This document shows positions 10,500-23,428 of a stretch of DNA of 64,000 bases, one piece after another. The translations under genes and the position numbers were made by a program. Source of the stretch: Hysterangium stoloniferum (Eukaryota > Basidiomycota > Agaricomycetes > Hysterangiales > Hysterangiaceae); NCBI GenBank assembly GCA_015178975.1, contig WHVD01000123.1, forward strand, positions 62,001 through 126,000, written 5' to 3'. The notes below the pieces were generated by a model. That model searched no databases and was not told the DNA's origin. It saw only the letters and a list, made by a program, of their open reading frames with translations. The stretch's first letter is position 1; each line of letters opens with the position of its first letter.

Positions 10500-13300
10500 A
10501 GACCTATGTACATTATAGAAGACCCCTCTGAGTTAGAGGGATCAGAGGAGGAGAACTTCCCCTTCGACCCAGGACAGTTACCCACCCTAATTCCTTATGA
10601 GGATTCAGACTCTGAAGCAGATGACTCCATTCTGAATGCTACACCCAAGGTACTTTACGGTAGATGTGTCAGAAGGGACATCAAACTGGTGGCAAAAAAG
10701 GAAAGCAAGAGACCCAAGGTCCAATACCCTCAATCCAGTTGGCTTATGAAGGAGGATTCGCCTATCATTTACCGCAGAAGGGATCCCCCCAGTGGATACT
10801 CCAGCATACGATCTCAGCATTACATGTCTATGGATGCGTAGGGAACTCAGAAGCCTCTAATCCTATTAAAATCAGGCTGGACGCTGGGGCTGACCTTTCC
10901 CTAATTTCAGAGGATTTCTATAAGGAACTAGAAGACCACCCCAAGCTCAAACAAGGACTCAAGTTGTGCCTCGTTCAGCTTACTGGCAATGCTAAAGTCT
11001 TAGGATACATCAATGTCCCCATTTACCTTGAAGACGAAACCAGTATGCTCCTTACATTTACCACCGAAACATACATTGTCTGAGGTATGACAGTGCCAAT
11101 TCTTCTTAGGGAGGACTTTCACATGAACTATGAAATCAGGACACTATGAGACCAGCCACTGGGCTCCAGATTGATTCTACCAGGGAGGGCGGGGTCTATC
11201 CCAGCCAGTTCCTCCAAAGAGCCACAGCCTTTAGCCTTCTCGATTAGCAAGATTCCCCTTGAGGAATGAACCAACGACTCACCTGAATTGACTTCCAAAC
11301 CAGACAAAGGAGTGCATACTGAAAGAGTCGCATGAGCCCTACAGGATTGTACTATAGAACCAGAATCAGCTCAATTAGTACCAATCTATGTCGGGGATCT
11401 TATCCGTGACCAATGGATAGTCGAGGGAGTTGTCTTACAGAATGATGATGGAAGTATACTAGCTGCTGCCACCACTGCCATCTCTAGGGAATGCGCCGTG
11501 ATACCTCTCGCTAATCCCTCTCTGACACCATGAATCATTAGGCAAGGGGAAACCATTGGATTAATTCACAATGCAAACAAATGGGCTCAGATGCCTAGAT
11601 CTTCAACCGAGAAGGAATCAATGCAGTCAATGGCAACCAAGATCACTCACCTCATAGAGAGCCTATCCAGAATAGAAGAGGAGGGTGTCCTTAACCCTCG
11701 ACCTTCCAGACAGTCCCTAGAACGGGAACTTACAGATGATTTTGACCCAGCAGGCCCTAAAGCATCAGAGGTTGCCACCATGGAAACATTTCATTCAGAA
11801 GACTTACATAAGTTGGTTAACTTAGGACCTGACATTCCTACAGACATCTCCTCTCACTTGGAGTCGGTCTTGACTAAGAATGCCCAAGCCTTTGGAGTAG
11901 ACGGGCATTTGGGACAAGTAGATGTTAAAGTCAGTGTCCCATTGAAAGAAGGCATGCAACCTATTTTGATGCCAATGTTTCCAACTTCCCTGGCCAATTG
12001 GATGGTCATTGATGAACAAATGGATACCTGGTTTCAACAGGGAGTAATCAAACTGTTGAATAGTCCTTGGGGGGCACCAGCCTTTGTAGTCTATTGCAAC
12101 AGGAAACTGCAAGTAGTGATTGACTATAGGAAGTTGAAAAGCCCAACAGTTCCCAATGAATTTCCATTGCCACATCAGTCTGAATCATGCAAATGCTTTC
12201 AGGATCCAACATCCTATCTTCCTCTGATGTGTTAGCTGGCTTTACCCAACTCAAAATGTTAGAAGAAGACAAACTGAAGACCACCTTCAGATCCCACCGA
12301 GGACTGTGGCAATTCAGGAGAATGCCCTTTGGACTCTGTAATGGACCTTCTATATTCCAGAGAGTTATGCAAAACATACTTGCACCTTACTTATGGATAT
12401 TCTGCCTAGTTTATATTGATGACATTGTGATCTTTTCTAAGACATGGGACGATCATTTAGAGAATTTAGAGCAGGTCCTACAAGCCATAATTGCAGTGGG
12501 AATCACCCTCTCGCCCAAAAGGTGCTACATTGGGTATAACTCGATTTTATTACTAGGACATAAGGTGTCTAGACTCAGTTTTTTGACCCATCAAGAAAAG
12601 GTCGTTCCATACTAGAACTAGCTATGCCTACCAAGATAGCAGATCTTCAACATTTCCTTGGGATAGTTCTGTACTTCTCCACTTACATACCATTTTATTC
12701 CTGGACAGTTGCTCTGCTCTTCAACCTCTTAAAGAAAGGAGTTCATTGGACTTGGGATTCTGAACACACCAGAGCTTTTAAAGATATCAAAGTTGTGCTG
12801 AGCTCTGCCCCAGTACTCGGACACCCCGTGAGTGGCATGCCTTATTGGCTATACATGGACACTTTGAACTTTGCATTGGGATGTTGTCTACAACAAATAC
12901 AGAAAATGACACTCAAGGATCTAAAAGACACCAAAATCTACACCCAAGCAAGATCAGCCTTCAATCAATCTCGAGACGTGCCCATTTTCATCACCTGTTA
13001 TAAAACCAAGGAGCCAGAATTCACTTGGACAGATTCCTGGGCCTCAGATTTTGATGACACCAGTGTCACTGTTGAGCATGTCATTGCCTATTGGAGCTGT
13101 ACACTCAAGAAAGCAGAATGTAACTACTCTGCCACAGAGTGAGAGGCGTTAGCTGCCAAGGAGGGACTAGTCCATTTCCAGCCCTTTATTGAAGGAGAAC
13201 ATATACTTCTGATCACTGACCATGCGGCATTACAATGGGCCAGATCTTACAAGAACACCAATCATCGACTAGCTGCATGGGGGGCAGTATATGCTGCATA
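10500..13300 (+). mobile_element. Gypsy-1 protease, reverse transcriptase and RNase H region (fossil)
   Basis: A retroviral-type aspartic protease motif (LDAGADLSLIS) lies near 10,876. The reverse transcriptase has PFGLCNGPSIFQ followed by YIDD at 12,412-12,423. RNase H-like sequence follows, with LLITDHAALQWA near 13,205. The order PR-RT-RH-IN is that of Ty3/Gypsy. The region is broken. Confidence 0.85.
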
Positions 13301-13619
13301 CCCCAGTCTGGAAATCCTACATCGAGTGGGACGAATACACAGCAATGTTAACCCATTGTCTAGACTCCCTGGAGTACCTGACTGCACTAGTCCTGGAAGA
13401 GACGACCTCTTACCAATCGTAGCAGATTCTTACAATTGGAATGACAATAAGACATTACGGGAGAACAAACCAGTGGAAAGGGCCGTCTTTCTCACTCATC
13501 ACGAGTTAGTTGAACCAATTGGAATGATGGAAGAGGTCCCCCAAATGAAATGGGATCTGCACAACCTCCCCAGAAACAATGAAATTGACGAGGCAAACTT
13601 TACTCTCTCGAATCCCAAT

Positions 13620-15135
13620 CGCTTATAGAAATTGATGAGAATTACACTAAGGAACTTTGCGATGGATATCAGAAAGATCCCACCTTCAGAAGTCATTACA
13701 CCGCCGATCCCATTTCCCCAAATGTGGTAGCTACCCCTTCTCACTATTTCATCAGAAAGAACAAGTTACTGTTTTTTCGAGATTCAGACTGGAAAAGTCG
13801 AATCTGTGTACCTAACAGTATGACATCTACCATACTCAAATTGATACACGACAATCCCTTCAAAGGAGCTCATGCAGGTGGTCACAGACTTTTTCAGCTA
13901 ATGAAGGACCAATTTTTCTGGCCGAGGATGTACTGTAGCAGGACTGTGTGGCATATGCTTGCAGCTGTGACATATGCCAGAAAAATAAGGTTGATCATTC
14001 TGCTTGACAAGGAGCTCTTTGACCTGCAGAAGTACCCTTAAGGCTGTTTGAAGTTGTCTCAATGGACCTGATTACTGGATTGCCACCTTCTGCAGAAGGT
14101 GCTTATGCCGCCATCTTTGTCACTGTGGATAAACTCACATGTTTCTTAATTTGTGAGCCCATGACCTCGCATTTATCTGCAGAAGCATTTGCATGCATTT
14201 TTGTGAATAACGCAGCTGCTCCCTTTGGCTTACCCTCAAGGATAATCTGGCATTGAGACAAGAGATGGACCTGTAGGTTCTGGAGAGAGGTCTGTAAGGT
14301 ATACAGAAGCACCCTCGTGGTATCCTCATCCCATCATCCTCGAACTGATGGTCAAATGGAGAACACCAATGCTATTGTTGAGCAAATGCTCAGAGCGTAC
14401 TGTGCTTCTTCAAAAGGGGAATGGTCTAAATGGACTCAAGTGGTGGCCCATACCTACAATTTGACAGTTCAGAGTTCAACGAGCTATGCACTGGCCTTTT
14501 TGCTGATGGGATACTTACTGAGAGGAATGTCTCACTGCCTAGGAGGGGATGACCCTGTGGTTCCCAGAGAATTGTTGGATAGCCCCTTGGCCGACCAATG
14601 GATCTTAGAACTAGAGAACCATCGACAGGTGGTGTGAGATTTGATTGCGTGAGCACAAGAAAGGCAAGCCCACAGCTACAATAAAAAAAGGAGACTGGTG
14701 GAAGATAACTCGGAAGGAGATTATGTTCTAATCAATACTCATTCTCTTGAGCTCATTGAAGCCAAGGACCTGGGAGGAAACTCATACAAAGACGGATAGG
14801 ACCGTTTGAAGTCTTGGAGAAGATCAATCCTCAAGTCTTTTGACTTGGCATTCCCTTGGAATATCAAATACATCCTGTGATCAACTGAGGCCACCTTAAA
14901 AAGTACCATTTCTCCCCCAAGGAATTCGGATCAAGGGCACTACTCAAAAACCCTCAGGAACTAGACTGTAATGACAAGGAGTACAAAGTAGAGACTATAG
15001 TGGGACACAAAAAGCATCAAAATTGACTCCTTTTTCAAGTTCGATGGAAAGGATATGGACTGGAAGAGGACACTTGGTTAAATGGCAATGACCTTCGTAA
15101 TGCCCCCACTCTTCTCAGAGCTTACAAAACTATCT
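13620..15135 (+). mobile_element. Gypsy-1 integrase and chromodomain region (fossil)
   Basis: The integrase zinc-binding segment is recognisable around 13,845-13,990 (LIHDNPFKGAHAGGH). The catalytic core begins near 14,062 (MDLITGLPPSAEGAYAAIFV). A chromodomain-like end (FQVRWKGYGLEEDTWL) is encoded near 15,030-15,085, which places the element among the chromoviruses. Chromodomains are known to steer integration toward heterochromatin, which would fit the repeat-rich setting. The region is broken. Confidence 0.85.
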
Positions 15136-15279
15136 ATTGAATCTAACAATTATTTCATCTTTTCATGATGAGAACACTGTTTATTTCCTTTTAACTCTAC
15201 CCCCCCTTATTCATTCCCCTCAGCCTTTCACCTCAATAACCAAGCAGAGCTTAAAATTAATATAAAATATGTAAATTTG

Positions 15280-17255
15280 CTAAAGAAATTTTATCCCCCT
15301 TTCTCTTCCCTCCACATCAATCTCACGAGCCAGTACACTATGTCACAGGAACAACAAACCAAACCCAGGCTTCCCAACTTCAAAAGATACCACAACCTCA
15401 AGCTATTGATACTTCTACCACATCGTCTCATACTGAAAATGTTGAGCACAGTACAGGTAATTCTGGGATGTCATCATTGATGCACTCCATTTCACAGGAC
15501 AACATGACAGGAATCCCCACCAGTTTGGGGAGTGGGACTGTCTTTACTCCTTATACTCCTCTCCCCAGACCCCGACTCCCCAACTTCAAAAAGATCCCTC
15601 AGCCCAAAGTGATGGTCCCTCCTTCCCCACTACCTTGAACAGAGATTGTTGAGCACTTGAGGGAGGCCTCTTCGTCCACATATCCTACACAGATGGACCC
15701 CATTCAAACAACTGCACCTTGGTCCACTGACACTTGGGGGGCTCCCACAGGAACATGGAGTGCAACCCTCCCCCCCCCCCCCCCGGTAGCATATTCCCTT
15801 CCACCGAAGAGGAGATCAGGAAAAAATGTCAGTCTGGTGCATTATCTGTGTGGGTTCAGGAGGAATTAAAAATGCTCAAGAGGAAGAGGAGGGAGGAGTA
15901 CTTAGAAGGACAGCAAAAGATGTATGCTAGGGATAAAGTCCCCTCTAAGCAGACACGGCAGGAATGCAGGAGAATGGAAGGAAGCAACAACCCTTCAGCC
16001 ATTGCTCCCCCCCTGGGCCATAAGTGGATGGATTTTGCTGAGATGGACTGCAGCAATGGTGGCACACCATGCATTCAGAGCGTGGGGCAGAAAAGCAAGA
16101 AGGGAAAGGATGGCATCACCTTTTACAACTGGGACAGAGTAAGGAGGATCAAACTGCAAAGCATTGCATTACAACATGGGGACAGAGTTGAACTACCTCC
16201 CAGACCTCCCTCCCAACATGGACCCCAGGAACGAACCTACCAGATGGGGCCCATCGATTTCTCATCCAACTTGGAGGACAACCCACCATGCTACCCAGCC
16301 TATGACGACAAGTACCTTGGTGCTGACTGCCACAAAGGTTTTCTACTTCCTGACAATGTTCACTTCTTTACGAGTGACCCTAACCAGTGACAAAACTTAC
16401 TGACTTCCGTCAGGGTTTGGAGGGGGTATCCTCCAGCCAACCCTGCAATGCCGTCCAGCTCCACCCACCTCTCTCCACCCCCATTTGTCTCTTCTGCACC
16501 CCCACTGCAGTGCTTCACACCCTTTTCAGAGCTGCTGGGAAGTCTTGAGCTACCCACATCCCCTCACCCCTATACCATTACCTCTCCCCTCCGCAGGACC
16601 TTCCCTCATACCACCTCCCTCACCTGTCCCCCCCCGCCCTGCACCATGGACTACTCCACCGTCTCACCCATCACCTGACCCCCTTGTCATCCCTCACACT
16701 ACCCCGATGCCATTGTTCTCTATGGTGTTGGACACACCCCACATTCTCCTACCAGTTTGGAGTCCCCTGCCCACCTCTCCCTACTCACTTTGCATTTCCC
16801 TTGGGAGCCCCATTCATCAACCTGACATTACATTGATGGATGTTGATCACCCAACCCAGGAAGTCCTCGAGGAGCCTCCCTCAGTCATGGAGGTCTTCAA
16901 GGAACCTCCCCCAGCCATGGAAGTCTCCAAGGAGCCTCCCCCCTTAAGCAAAAAAGCGAAAGGGAAGTGGAGGGCTGAAGTCCAGGATGATGTGCCCCTC
17001 ATTGACCCCACTCTGGCTGACCCTGTTTGCAGTCCCCCACCACAACCGCCTTCTCCCCTTTCCTCTCGGGACACAGCTCTCACAGGCAGGTTGGTTGCGC
17101 GTGTCAATCAACTACCCTTCAGACGTTTTTACTGTGGGATGCACACTGACGCAACTGGGGCCAACCTTGCGGCAACCCCTTCTTCTACCACACGCACATC
17201 ATCAGGAAAAGAGGGTCTCCCCTCTGTAATGTATTCAGGGGATTCTCTTAGATAG
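15280..17255 (+). mobile_element. Gypsy-1 third, proline-rich reading region (fossil)
   Basis: Downstream of the chromodomain, open stretches on the + strand (notably 15,734-16,390 and 16,485-17,255) encode charged and then Pro/Ser-rich sequence, ending 17 bp before the LTR-like block. The first of these crosses the core-arm junction at 16,100 without interruption, which suggests the right arm is the original context. I do not recognise the product. A run of about 16 C residues lies near 15,769. Confidence 0.55.
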
Positions 17256-19679
17256 CTCAATAGATGCTATAGTGTCACAGAGCTTCAACAATAAAACAAG
17301 CAAAGGTCCAGTAATTTAAATACTGATAGATTAATGAGCTGCGCTATGAAGCTTAAACAACTCAAATCAATGCTTATTTTGATTATTGAAAGGTTCAATA
17401 GAACTGTGTATGACTCTTTTAGCAAATACAAGAACTATTCCTTGAGAATAGGGGCTGGAAGCTGAATATATGCGCAGTAACTTGGCAGAGACTTGATATA
17501 AGAGCTTCGTATTTTTGTATGCTTATTTGTAACTATTAATAGTTATTTAACAAGGTGTTAAATAATTTATTAATAGAGAAAATAAATTGTATTGGATTAT
17601 CTGAGTGCTTGTACTTGATTAATTCAATAAACTTAGGGCTGGGCCTTGAGTAATCTAGTATTGGCAGGGATTTCAGTAAAGATACTTAGATACTTATTAG
17701 GTTTATTATCTAATTAATAAGCCTAAAGGGTAGCTGTGAGGCAGGGGAACTTAGATGATTAGCTAAGTCCAAGAGTTGCTGACAAAGATTCAAGATGCTG
17801 CAAGTGTAGGTGCTTGCAGTGAGTGTATCAGACTAAGGCTATTATTGTCCTTAGGATGATTAGATAAGCTGGTGCTGTGCTGCAAATATGTGTGTGATAA
17901 GATGATTTTATTGGAAACTTAGCCCTCCTTATATACATTTTGATAACTCAATGATTAGCTAACTATTTAGTTTATGAGGTCATTAGTGAGATCATAATGA
18001 CCTCATATTCTACTCATTATTTACCCTTTGTTTAACATGTGATTCCCCTCTCTGAGACAAGGGTTCTAAGCTTTGGCTTGAACATGAAGGTTCAAGGCCG
18101 CGGTCCCGGGGACGGAAGCAAACGATGAGTCGGCGGAACCTAATAATGACTCGGGTAGTCACGTTCGTGACTTGTGTGACTCGGGTAGTCACATTCGTGA
18201 CTTGTGTGACTCGGGTAGTCACACTCGTGACCTTTGTGACATCCCAACACCGGAGGCTTATCTAATAAGTCACATGACTTCAAAAATGCGCAAACTGGGC
18301 TGCAGCAAGTGCCGAAAGGTAATAACTAAAGTAAATAAAATATAAATAATTAGTTAAAAATTATAATAAATTAACTAAGATATAATAGCATAATATGAGT
18401 TCATATATGCTATTATTTATGCGAAGTTAAAAGGAATAAGGCCTATTTTTCACAATAAACATATAATAAAAAATACAATAAATTCGAGAAAATATTAATA
18501 AATTCAAAGAAAATTAAGAGAAAATTATGAGATAAAGCTGATACCTCACACCCTCCTTCCCGACTGGCCTGCGTATGGGTAAGTGGCAATCACGGAAATT
18601 AACTGGCTACGTGTTCTTATGGGGGAAATGAGGTACCCGGCGCTAGGAACACATAAGGATTGGGGACATTTGTACCTGGAGGCATGGAATACAAATTCAT
18701 TCGACAAAGGCTTTAGAAAAAAGACACTTTTGAAATCGTCACTGCACCCCGAAGGATTATTCCTTGGGAGACATGCAATTCGTCACCCTGTGACACGCAA
18801 TTCATCACCCTGTGACACACAATTCATCACCCTGTGACACAATTCATCACCCTGTGACACACAATTCATCACCCTGTGACACACAATTCATCACCCCATG
18901 ACACACAAATATTGATTACATATCATGGTATGACGATTTGTCACAATTGGTACCTGCCAGTAATTTTTTTGTTATATTCACACTCACATCTTGCCACCCA
19001 ATTGGTAACAAGCAACTTTTATTGTGTGAGTTCGTGCGAAGATCATCTCCAAAGTGACACGCACAGAGTGTGATGAATTTTGGATTGCACAGAATTCTAA
19101 ATTTGGGAAACATCTTGTACTATTTTAAATCCATGTACTAAATAACTCATTTTGATGTATTCTAAAATCTGGTACAATTGGTATGTTGCGGTGAATCGTC
19201 ACACTGCATATTTGATACATCGGTACAATTAACAAACAGTGTCACCTGCCAGTAATTTTTTTGTTATATTCACGCTCACATCTTGCCACCTAATTGGTAA
19301 CAAGCAACTTTTATTGTGTGAGTTCATGCGAAGATCATTTCCAAAGCGACATGCACAGAGCCCGATGAATTTTGGATTGCACAAAATTCTAAATTTGGGA
19401 AACATCTTGTACTGTTTTAAATCCATGTACTAAATAGCTCATTTTGATGTATTCTAAAATCTGATTATTAAATTTATTTTTTAACACTTCATTAAAGGAC
19501 ACATTTAGGAATAGGATTTAAATACTCCATAAAACAAGTACAAAATGTTATCTTTATTAACTTGCAAAAGTCTATCTAATTTTCAACTATTATTTCTCTT
19601 TAATGTTGTCTCAAAATGACTCATTTATGCCACCATAAAATGCTGATAAAAGATCATTTTTTGGGTATATTTTGACATG
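16100..19679. repeat. right arm of 3,580-bp inverted repeat
   Basis: Reverse complement of 3,124-6,703. It includes the LTR-like block (17,273-18,249), the 30-bp and 22-bp tandem arrays and the 221-bp duplication in mirror order. Immediately outside it, at 19,680, the sequence joins a family block that also starts at about 39,899 (GTTATGTTCCGGGGC), so the arm ends within a known repeat. Confidence 0.93.
17273..18249 (-). repeat. LTR-like block in right arm (977 bp)
   Basis: Inverted copy of 4,554-5,530. On the + strand it runs TGTCACAGAGC..CATCCCAACA. Its TATA box reads on the minus strand, back into the element. Confidence 0.6.
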
Positions 19680-21300
19680 GTTATGTTCCGGGGCTTTTCT
19701 TCCAGAAAATGGAGACATAAGTCGAATTCGTCAATGCTACCCACACATCAGTGAAAGGTGTGGCAACTACGCATAGGAAAGAACAGGTGACGACAATTAA
19801 TGTTCAAGAGTCTGACGTATCTTTTGTAGAAGAGTTCCTTAATATTTGATTGACTCAAATGATTGTTTCGTTACTCCTCTAACTGAAATAATTCAAACAT
19901 GGCAATTGGAATGGAATCCAGTCAACCGAATGCACTCAATTGTGATGCTTACTGAAATTCTGAGAGCCATAGTGTAATCTCTCAACGATATTGGAGTAGG
20001 GAACGTTTAAAAGTGTCCCTGCTGACTCTGTTCCACAAAAGGTCAAGTGGCCTAGTTACACACCTTGATATAGTTATAGACAATGCAAGATTTGAATGAC
20101 TCACTCCAGAAATTTATTGAATCATCTCCACCTCGTTTGTGGTACGGCGTATTGATAAAATCCTCCAATAACCGGTCCGAAGAATCAAGGGATGATTAGG
20201 ACAATAGGGTCAGTGACACGGGACGGAAGGCGTCAATCCTCTTTTATTCGCACGGAGTGGTCGCAACATAGTCATTTTCAATTCTGGGTCAACCACTGAC
20301 TTGCTGCTATATTCTTGAGACCTATCCTTACCACCTCTTGACGGCACAGCGGATCATTTATTGACAATTTCTCATGAGTGACTGAGTCTACTATTGGTTC
20401 CATTAATTGATATGTTGTCATTGGATGTAGATCATGGCCATGCCAAGTTCCTAAATGGAACGAATGAAGATACTCCCCTGCAAATTGTGAATAACCCTGA
20501 GGATAATTCTTCAATGGTTCCCGGTGAGTCCTTCATACCTCCTCTCGAGATACAACTGAGAAGTTGTCCATCGGAATTAGGTGCATCCTCTCATCACTTG
20601 TGCGCAATGTCCTGATTGGCGAGCCAAATAGCATACATTTCTCCTGAGCTTCTCTTGTCGTCGTATAGTGGTGGTGGGGGGGTAATGGACTCATCTGTCT
20701 CGCATGTTAGCGGTGACTCCACAAAATCATCGCAATGAAAAAGACATTACACTACATACCGAGAGGTGTTTGAGGAAATATTGTTGGTATTTCACACGAG
20801 ATATGTTTGGATGAATCAAAATCCTTTGGTAAGGTTGGAGACGGGGAGGCACCACGGGGAAGGTCTTGAGTAGAGTCTTCGCAGCCTGGAGTTGACTGGC
20901 CTTTGCCGATAGAGCTGATCGATTTCCAGGTGACATTTAAAAATGACATTTTGGATATCAGCAGGTATAGATGGTGGGCAGCAGTAATTGGAAGTTTAAG
21001 TCGAAGATGACACAGAATAGTGTTGTACCAGCGTTGATTCTACATGAAGTATAGAAGTGGGCAACGACTTGCTGACCTTCTTGTACAACGAGCTTGACAC
21101 AGAGGTAAATGAAATTCGCTGTCGTTGTTGGACTGTAGGAGATGTCGAAGGTGCATTTTATAGACCGTTTGAAGCCATCTTAGAACTACTCCGGCGGAGG
21201 GCCTGAACGTCCGAACGTGGAGTGCCACGGCGGTAGCCGATGCCGTATCTTCGCTTATTACAAAATGAAATTCTGATAGAGAACGGGCGATGTTTATTAT
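19680..21300. repeat. 1.6-kb direct repeat, copy 1
   Basis: This segment is repeated in direct orientation at 39,896-41,486 with about 95 percent identity, and the homology continues beyond the solo LTR at 21,301. It contains a candidate gene (family 6) on the minus strand and a short conserved frame on the + strand. Here the + strand frame matching 41,272-41,466 is interrupted. Confidence 0.85.
20278..20949 (-). pseudogene. family 6 candidate gene, copy 1
   Basis: The minus strand starts MSFLNVTWKSISSIGKGQ at 20,949 and is open for 65 codons. A GTATGT donor follows directly, suggesting an intron. Open stretches continue to 20,278. The N-terminal 65 residues are about 90 percent conserved in the copy ending at 41,164. 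I could not find a consistent complete model, so it may be decayed. Antisense frames (20,394-20,615 +) are also conserved, which makes the coding strand uncertain. Product unrecognised. Confidence 0.35.
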
Positions 21301-21686
21301 TGTTGGAATACGAAGTGAGTCTCGTTACAACGGATAAGGACTACAATACATGCATCGTCCTTATATGTATACGCCTAGTAACTGCTTACTAATATAGGCG
21401 TATGGTCCGTGCTCCTTGTTGCTCGCATATCAGATTCCCAAAATCTACAATGTTGAAATAGACTCATGTGCCCAAGCTTAAGTTAAACTTACACAACGAC
21501 ACTAAACAACACCGTCCCATCCCGTATCAAGCTTCTATGACAGTACCCAGCCATACCGTACCTTAGAACACATGTATTACCATCTCAGCTGCACATTAAC
21601 CGAAGAGTATTTAACTACGACAATTACACACCCATACCTCAGTCGAATCACCCTTACATGTCGACTGAATATATTTGTTATAAACA
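21301..21686. repeat. solo LTR (386 bp)
   Basis: An insertion relative to the uninterrupted copy at 41,490. It starts TGTTGGAATACG and ends ATAAACA, and is flanked by attat (21,296-21,300) and atgat (21,687-21,691), a near-perfect 5-bp target duplication. No internal element sequence is present. It may or may not belong to the Copia pieces nearby. Confidence 0.65.
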
Positions 21687-21903
21687 ATGATAAATGTTGA
21701 TGCAACCTCATCAAAGTTGGTGTGCAGCGGTGACTTGACTAAAATGTGATGATATAATCACATTTGACGCATCTCTATCTGACCAATAAATGCCGGGGCA
21801 GACCAAAGCCAAGAATGTCATAAGCTGGGTATTCTTTTCTGTTCCCGTTCTCAGACTTCGTGTAGTTTTATTAAAAAGACTTTAGTTTGTTTAAGAATTA
21901 ATC

Positions 21904-22410
21904 GTGCAACGCTACTTTCCCAACTCGTTCGTATGCGTTACAACAGGACAGGAATTATCAAATATAAATCCCAAATGGACTCCATCAGACTCAAATTGTT
22001 GGAGGCTGGTCATGCCATCACGAATGCTGACTACCTCAGCCTATTTATGAGTATGCTGCCAGAGGATTTTGATATAATGTCAACGACAATCGATTATGAC
22101 GTTGATACTGTCGAAGAAGTAGTCAATAAACTGCGTCAAGTTGAGATTCGAAAGGAAATACGTCCAGGCTATGGCGAAGGTTCCGCATTTTGTACCCAGA
22201 GGGGTGAAGGTTCCACGTTTCACCCCCAGAGGGGAACTAGTACGCAGCGTGGAGCGTATCGTAATAGGGGTTGTGGTCATGCCGCTATTCCACGAGGAAC
22301 ACATATCAGGAGGAGTACTCCACAATCTGGTTGTTTTGAATGCGGGGATTTGTCGCATTGGGCAAGTAATTGTCCTAAAAGAAAGCAGCGATATGCTCAG
22401 CGATCAGAAA
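21904..22410 (+). mobile_element. Copia gag fragment (fossil)
   Basis: The + strand encodes a Ty1/Copia-type gag piece (ADYLSLFMSMLPEDFD) and a CX2CX4HX4C zinc knuckle (CFECGDLSHWASNC, about 22,333-22,374). It sits where the parallel copy (41,720-41,852) has only a short spacer between families 1 and 2, and joins family 1 sequence directly at about 22,411. A fragment only, with no LTRs attached. Confidence 0.75.
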
Positions 22411-22422
22411 ATTGAGGTATCC

Positions 22423-23250
22423 CTACTTCGCTAAATCGGCACTGTCTTGAACTAGTCTTCCTAGTCTTGGCAGCATGTGAAGCTTGTGTAGAAACTTGCC
22501 AAAGGCACCATCGTCTTGTAACAAACGGGCGATTTCCCGGTATGTTGTCAGCTTTGCGATCAGCGAAGCTGTCTTGGCACACTGAAGGACTTTCATCCCA
22601 ACCCTTTCCACACCGACTCCACAGTAATATCCTGGGCCAATGTCAATACTTGACTTCGCGAGATCATTCCCCAGTGATCGGCATGACTGCAGTAGTGGCT
22701 GAGGTTGGATGTCGTGTTGGTGGATATCTTAACAACATTCAGTGGGTCATGGTAGCCCATTTCTCCTTGAAACTGAAATGCGCAGCATGTGACACATCAC
22801 ATGGAAATAGCATTATACTTCACTCACCCACTCGTCAACCCAAATCTCTATATGGTTTGCAGACAGCTGTATGTGTTGCCTACCATCCAGGACCCGATAA
22901 CATAAATCATAGCCGGGTTCGTTACAACCCCATCGTTCTCGAACCTTCTCCCTGAATATCTCTCTCTCATCCCTTTAACGATCTCGTCCCTTTGCTCTGA
23001 ACTCAATACACCAAGGGGAAACTAAGAGTGGGATTTTTTGTTAGAACTAGTTGTATTGCAAGCCGTTCTATGTTCCATGTAGTTTATTTCGACACTCGGC
23101 TAAGTTGTACTTTACAGTAACTTAGTCATAAAAACTTAACTTTTTCGTTATACCGTCAACATCTAACAAGTTCCTCAATGTCTTCAAGGTCAATCTCAGC
23201 CGTTGCCGAATCGTGATTCCCCTGAGTCGTCGAGTTGGAAGGAGACATTG
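22423..23250 (-). pseudogene. family 1, copy A (interrupted)
   Basis: The first exon starts near 23,250 (MSPSNSTTQGNHDSATAEID) and the second exon ends at 22,423 (RLGRLVQDSADLAK). A 130-bp LTR-like insert (23,039-23,168) splits exon 1, so this copy should not make the full protein. The alignment to copies B and C is otherwise good. Confidence 0.75.
23039..23168. repeat. 130-bp LTR-like insert in family 1 exon
   Basis: TGTTAGAACTAG..CATCTAACA, with TGTTAG/CTAACA inverted ends, absent from the other family 1 copies. The size suits a TRIM solo LTR. Target duplication is not clear. Confidence 0.5.
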
Positions 23251-23428
23251 GTGGGTAGCAGTCTCACCTACACTAGAAGGGGGTGCCTTGCTTTTGTGCC
23301 GCCACCAGTCGGAGAGTTAATTCCATGAAGGTACAGCGTTATGGTACTTACACTCATTCCTGCCGTCGTACACAAGGTTCCCACACCTTCCTTGAACCTT
23401 ATAGGCTCCACTGTAATGATGTAATGAC

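Larger units (their letters stand above)
3124..19679 (+). mobile_element. Gypsy-1: chromodomain Ty3/Gypsy element with inverted arms (fossil)
   Basis: A 16.6-kb composite. The core (6,704-16,099) reads + and carries, in order, a gag region, a CCHC zinc knuckle, protease, reverse transcriptase with YIDD, RNase H, integrase and a chromodomain. A third proline-rich reading region follows. It is flanked not by direct LTRs but by two 3.58-kb inverted arms. The core is broken, with well over ten interruptions, while the arms are nearly identical to each other. The arms therefore became duplicated or homogenised recently, whereas the core is older. No target duplication is seen: the right end abuts a family sequence that also occurs at 39,903, and the left end abuts unrelated sequence. 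Confidence 0.85.

Noticed and set aside
3124-19679. Gypsy-1 as a DIRS-type or Polinton element because of the inverted ends
   Set aside because: It encodes an aspartic protease, Gypsy-type integrase and chromodomain, and no tyrosine recombinase, capsid or DNA polymerase was seen.
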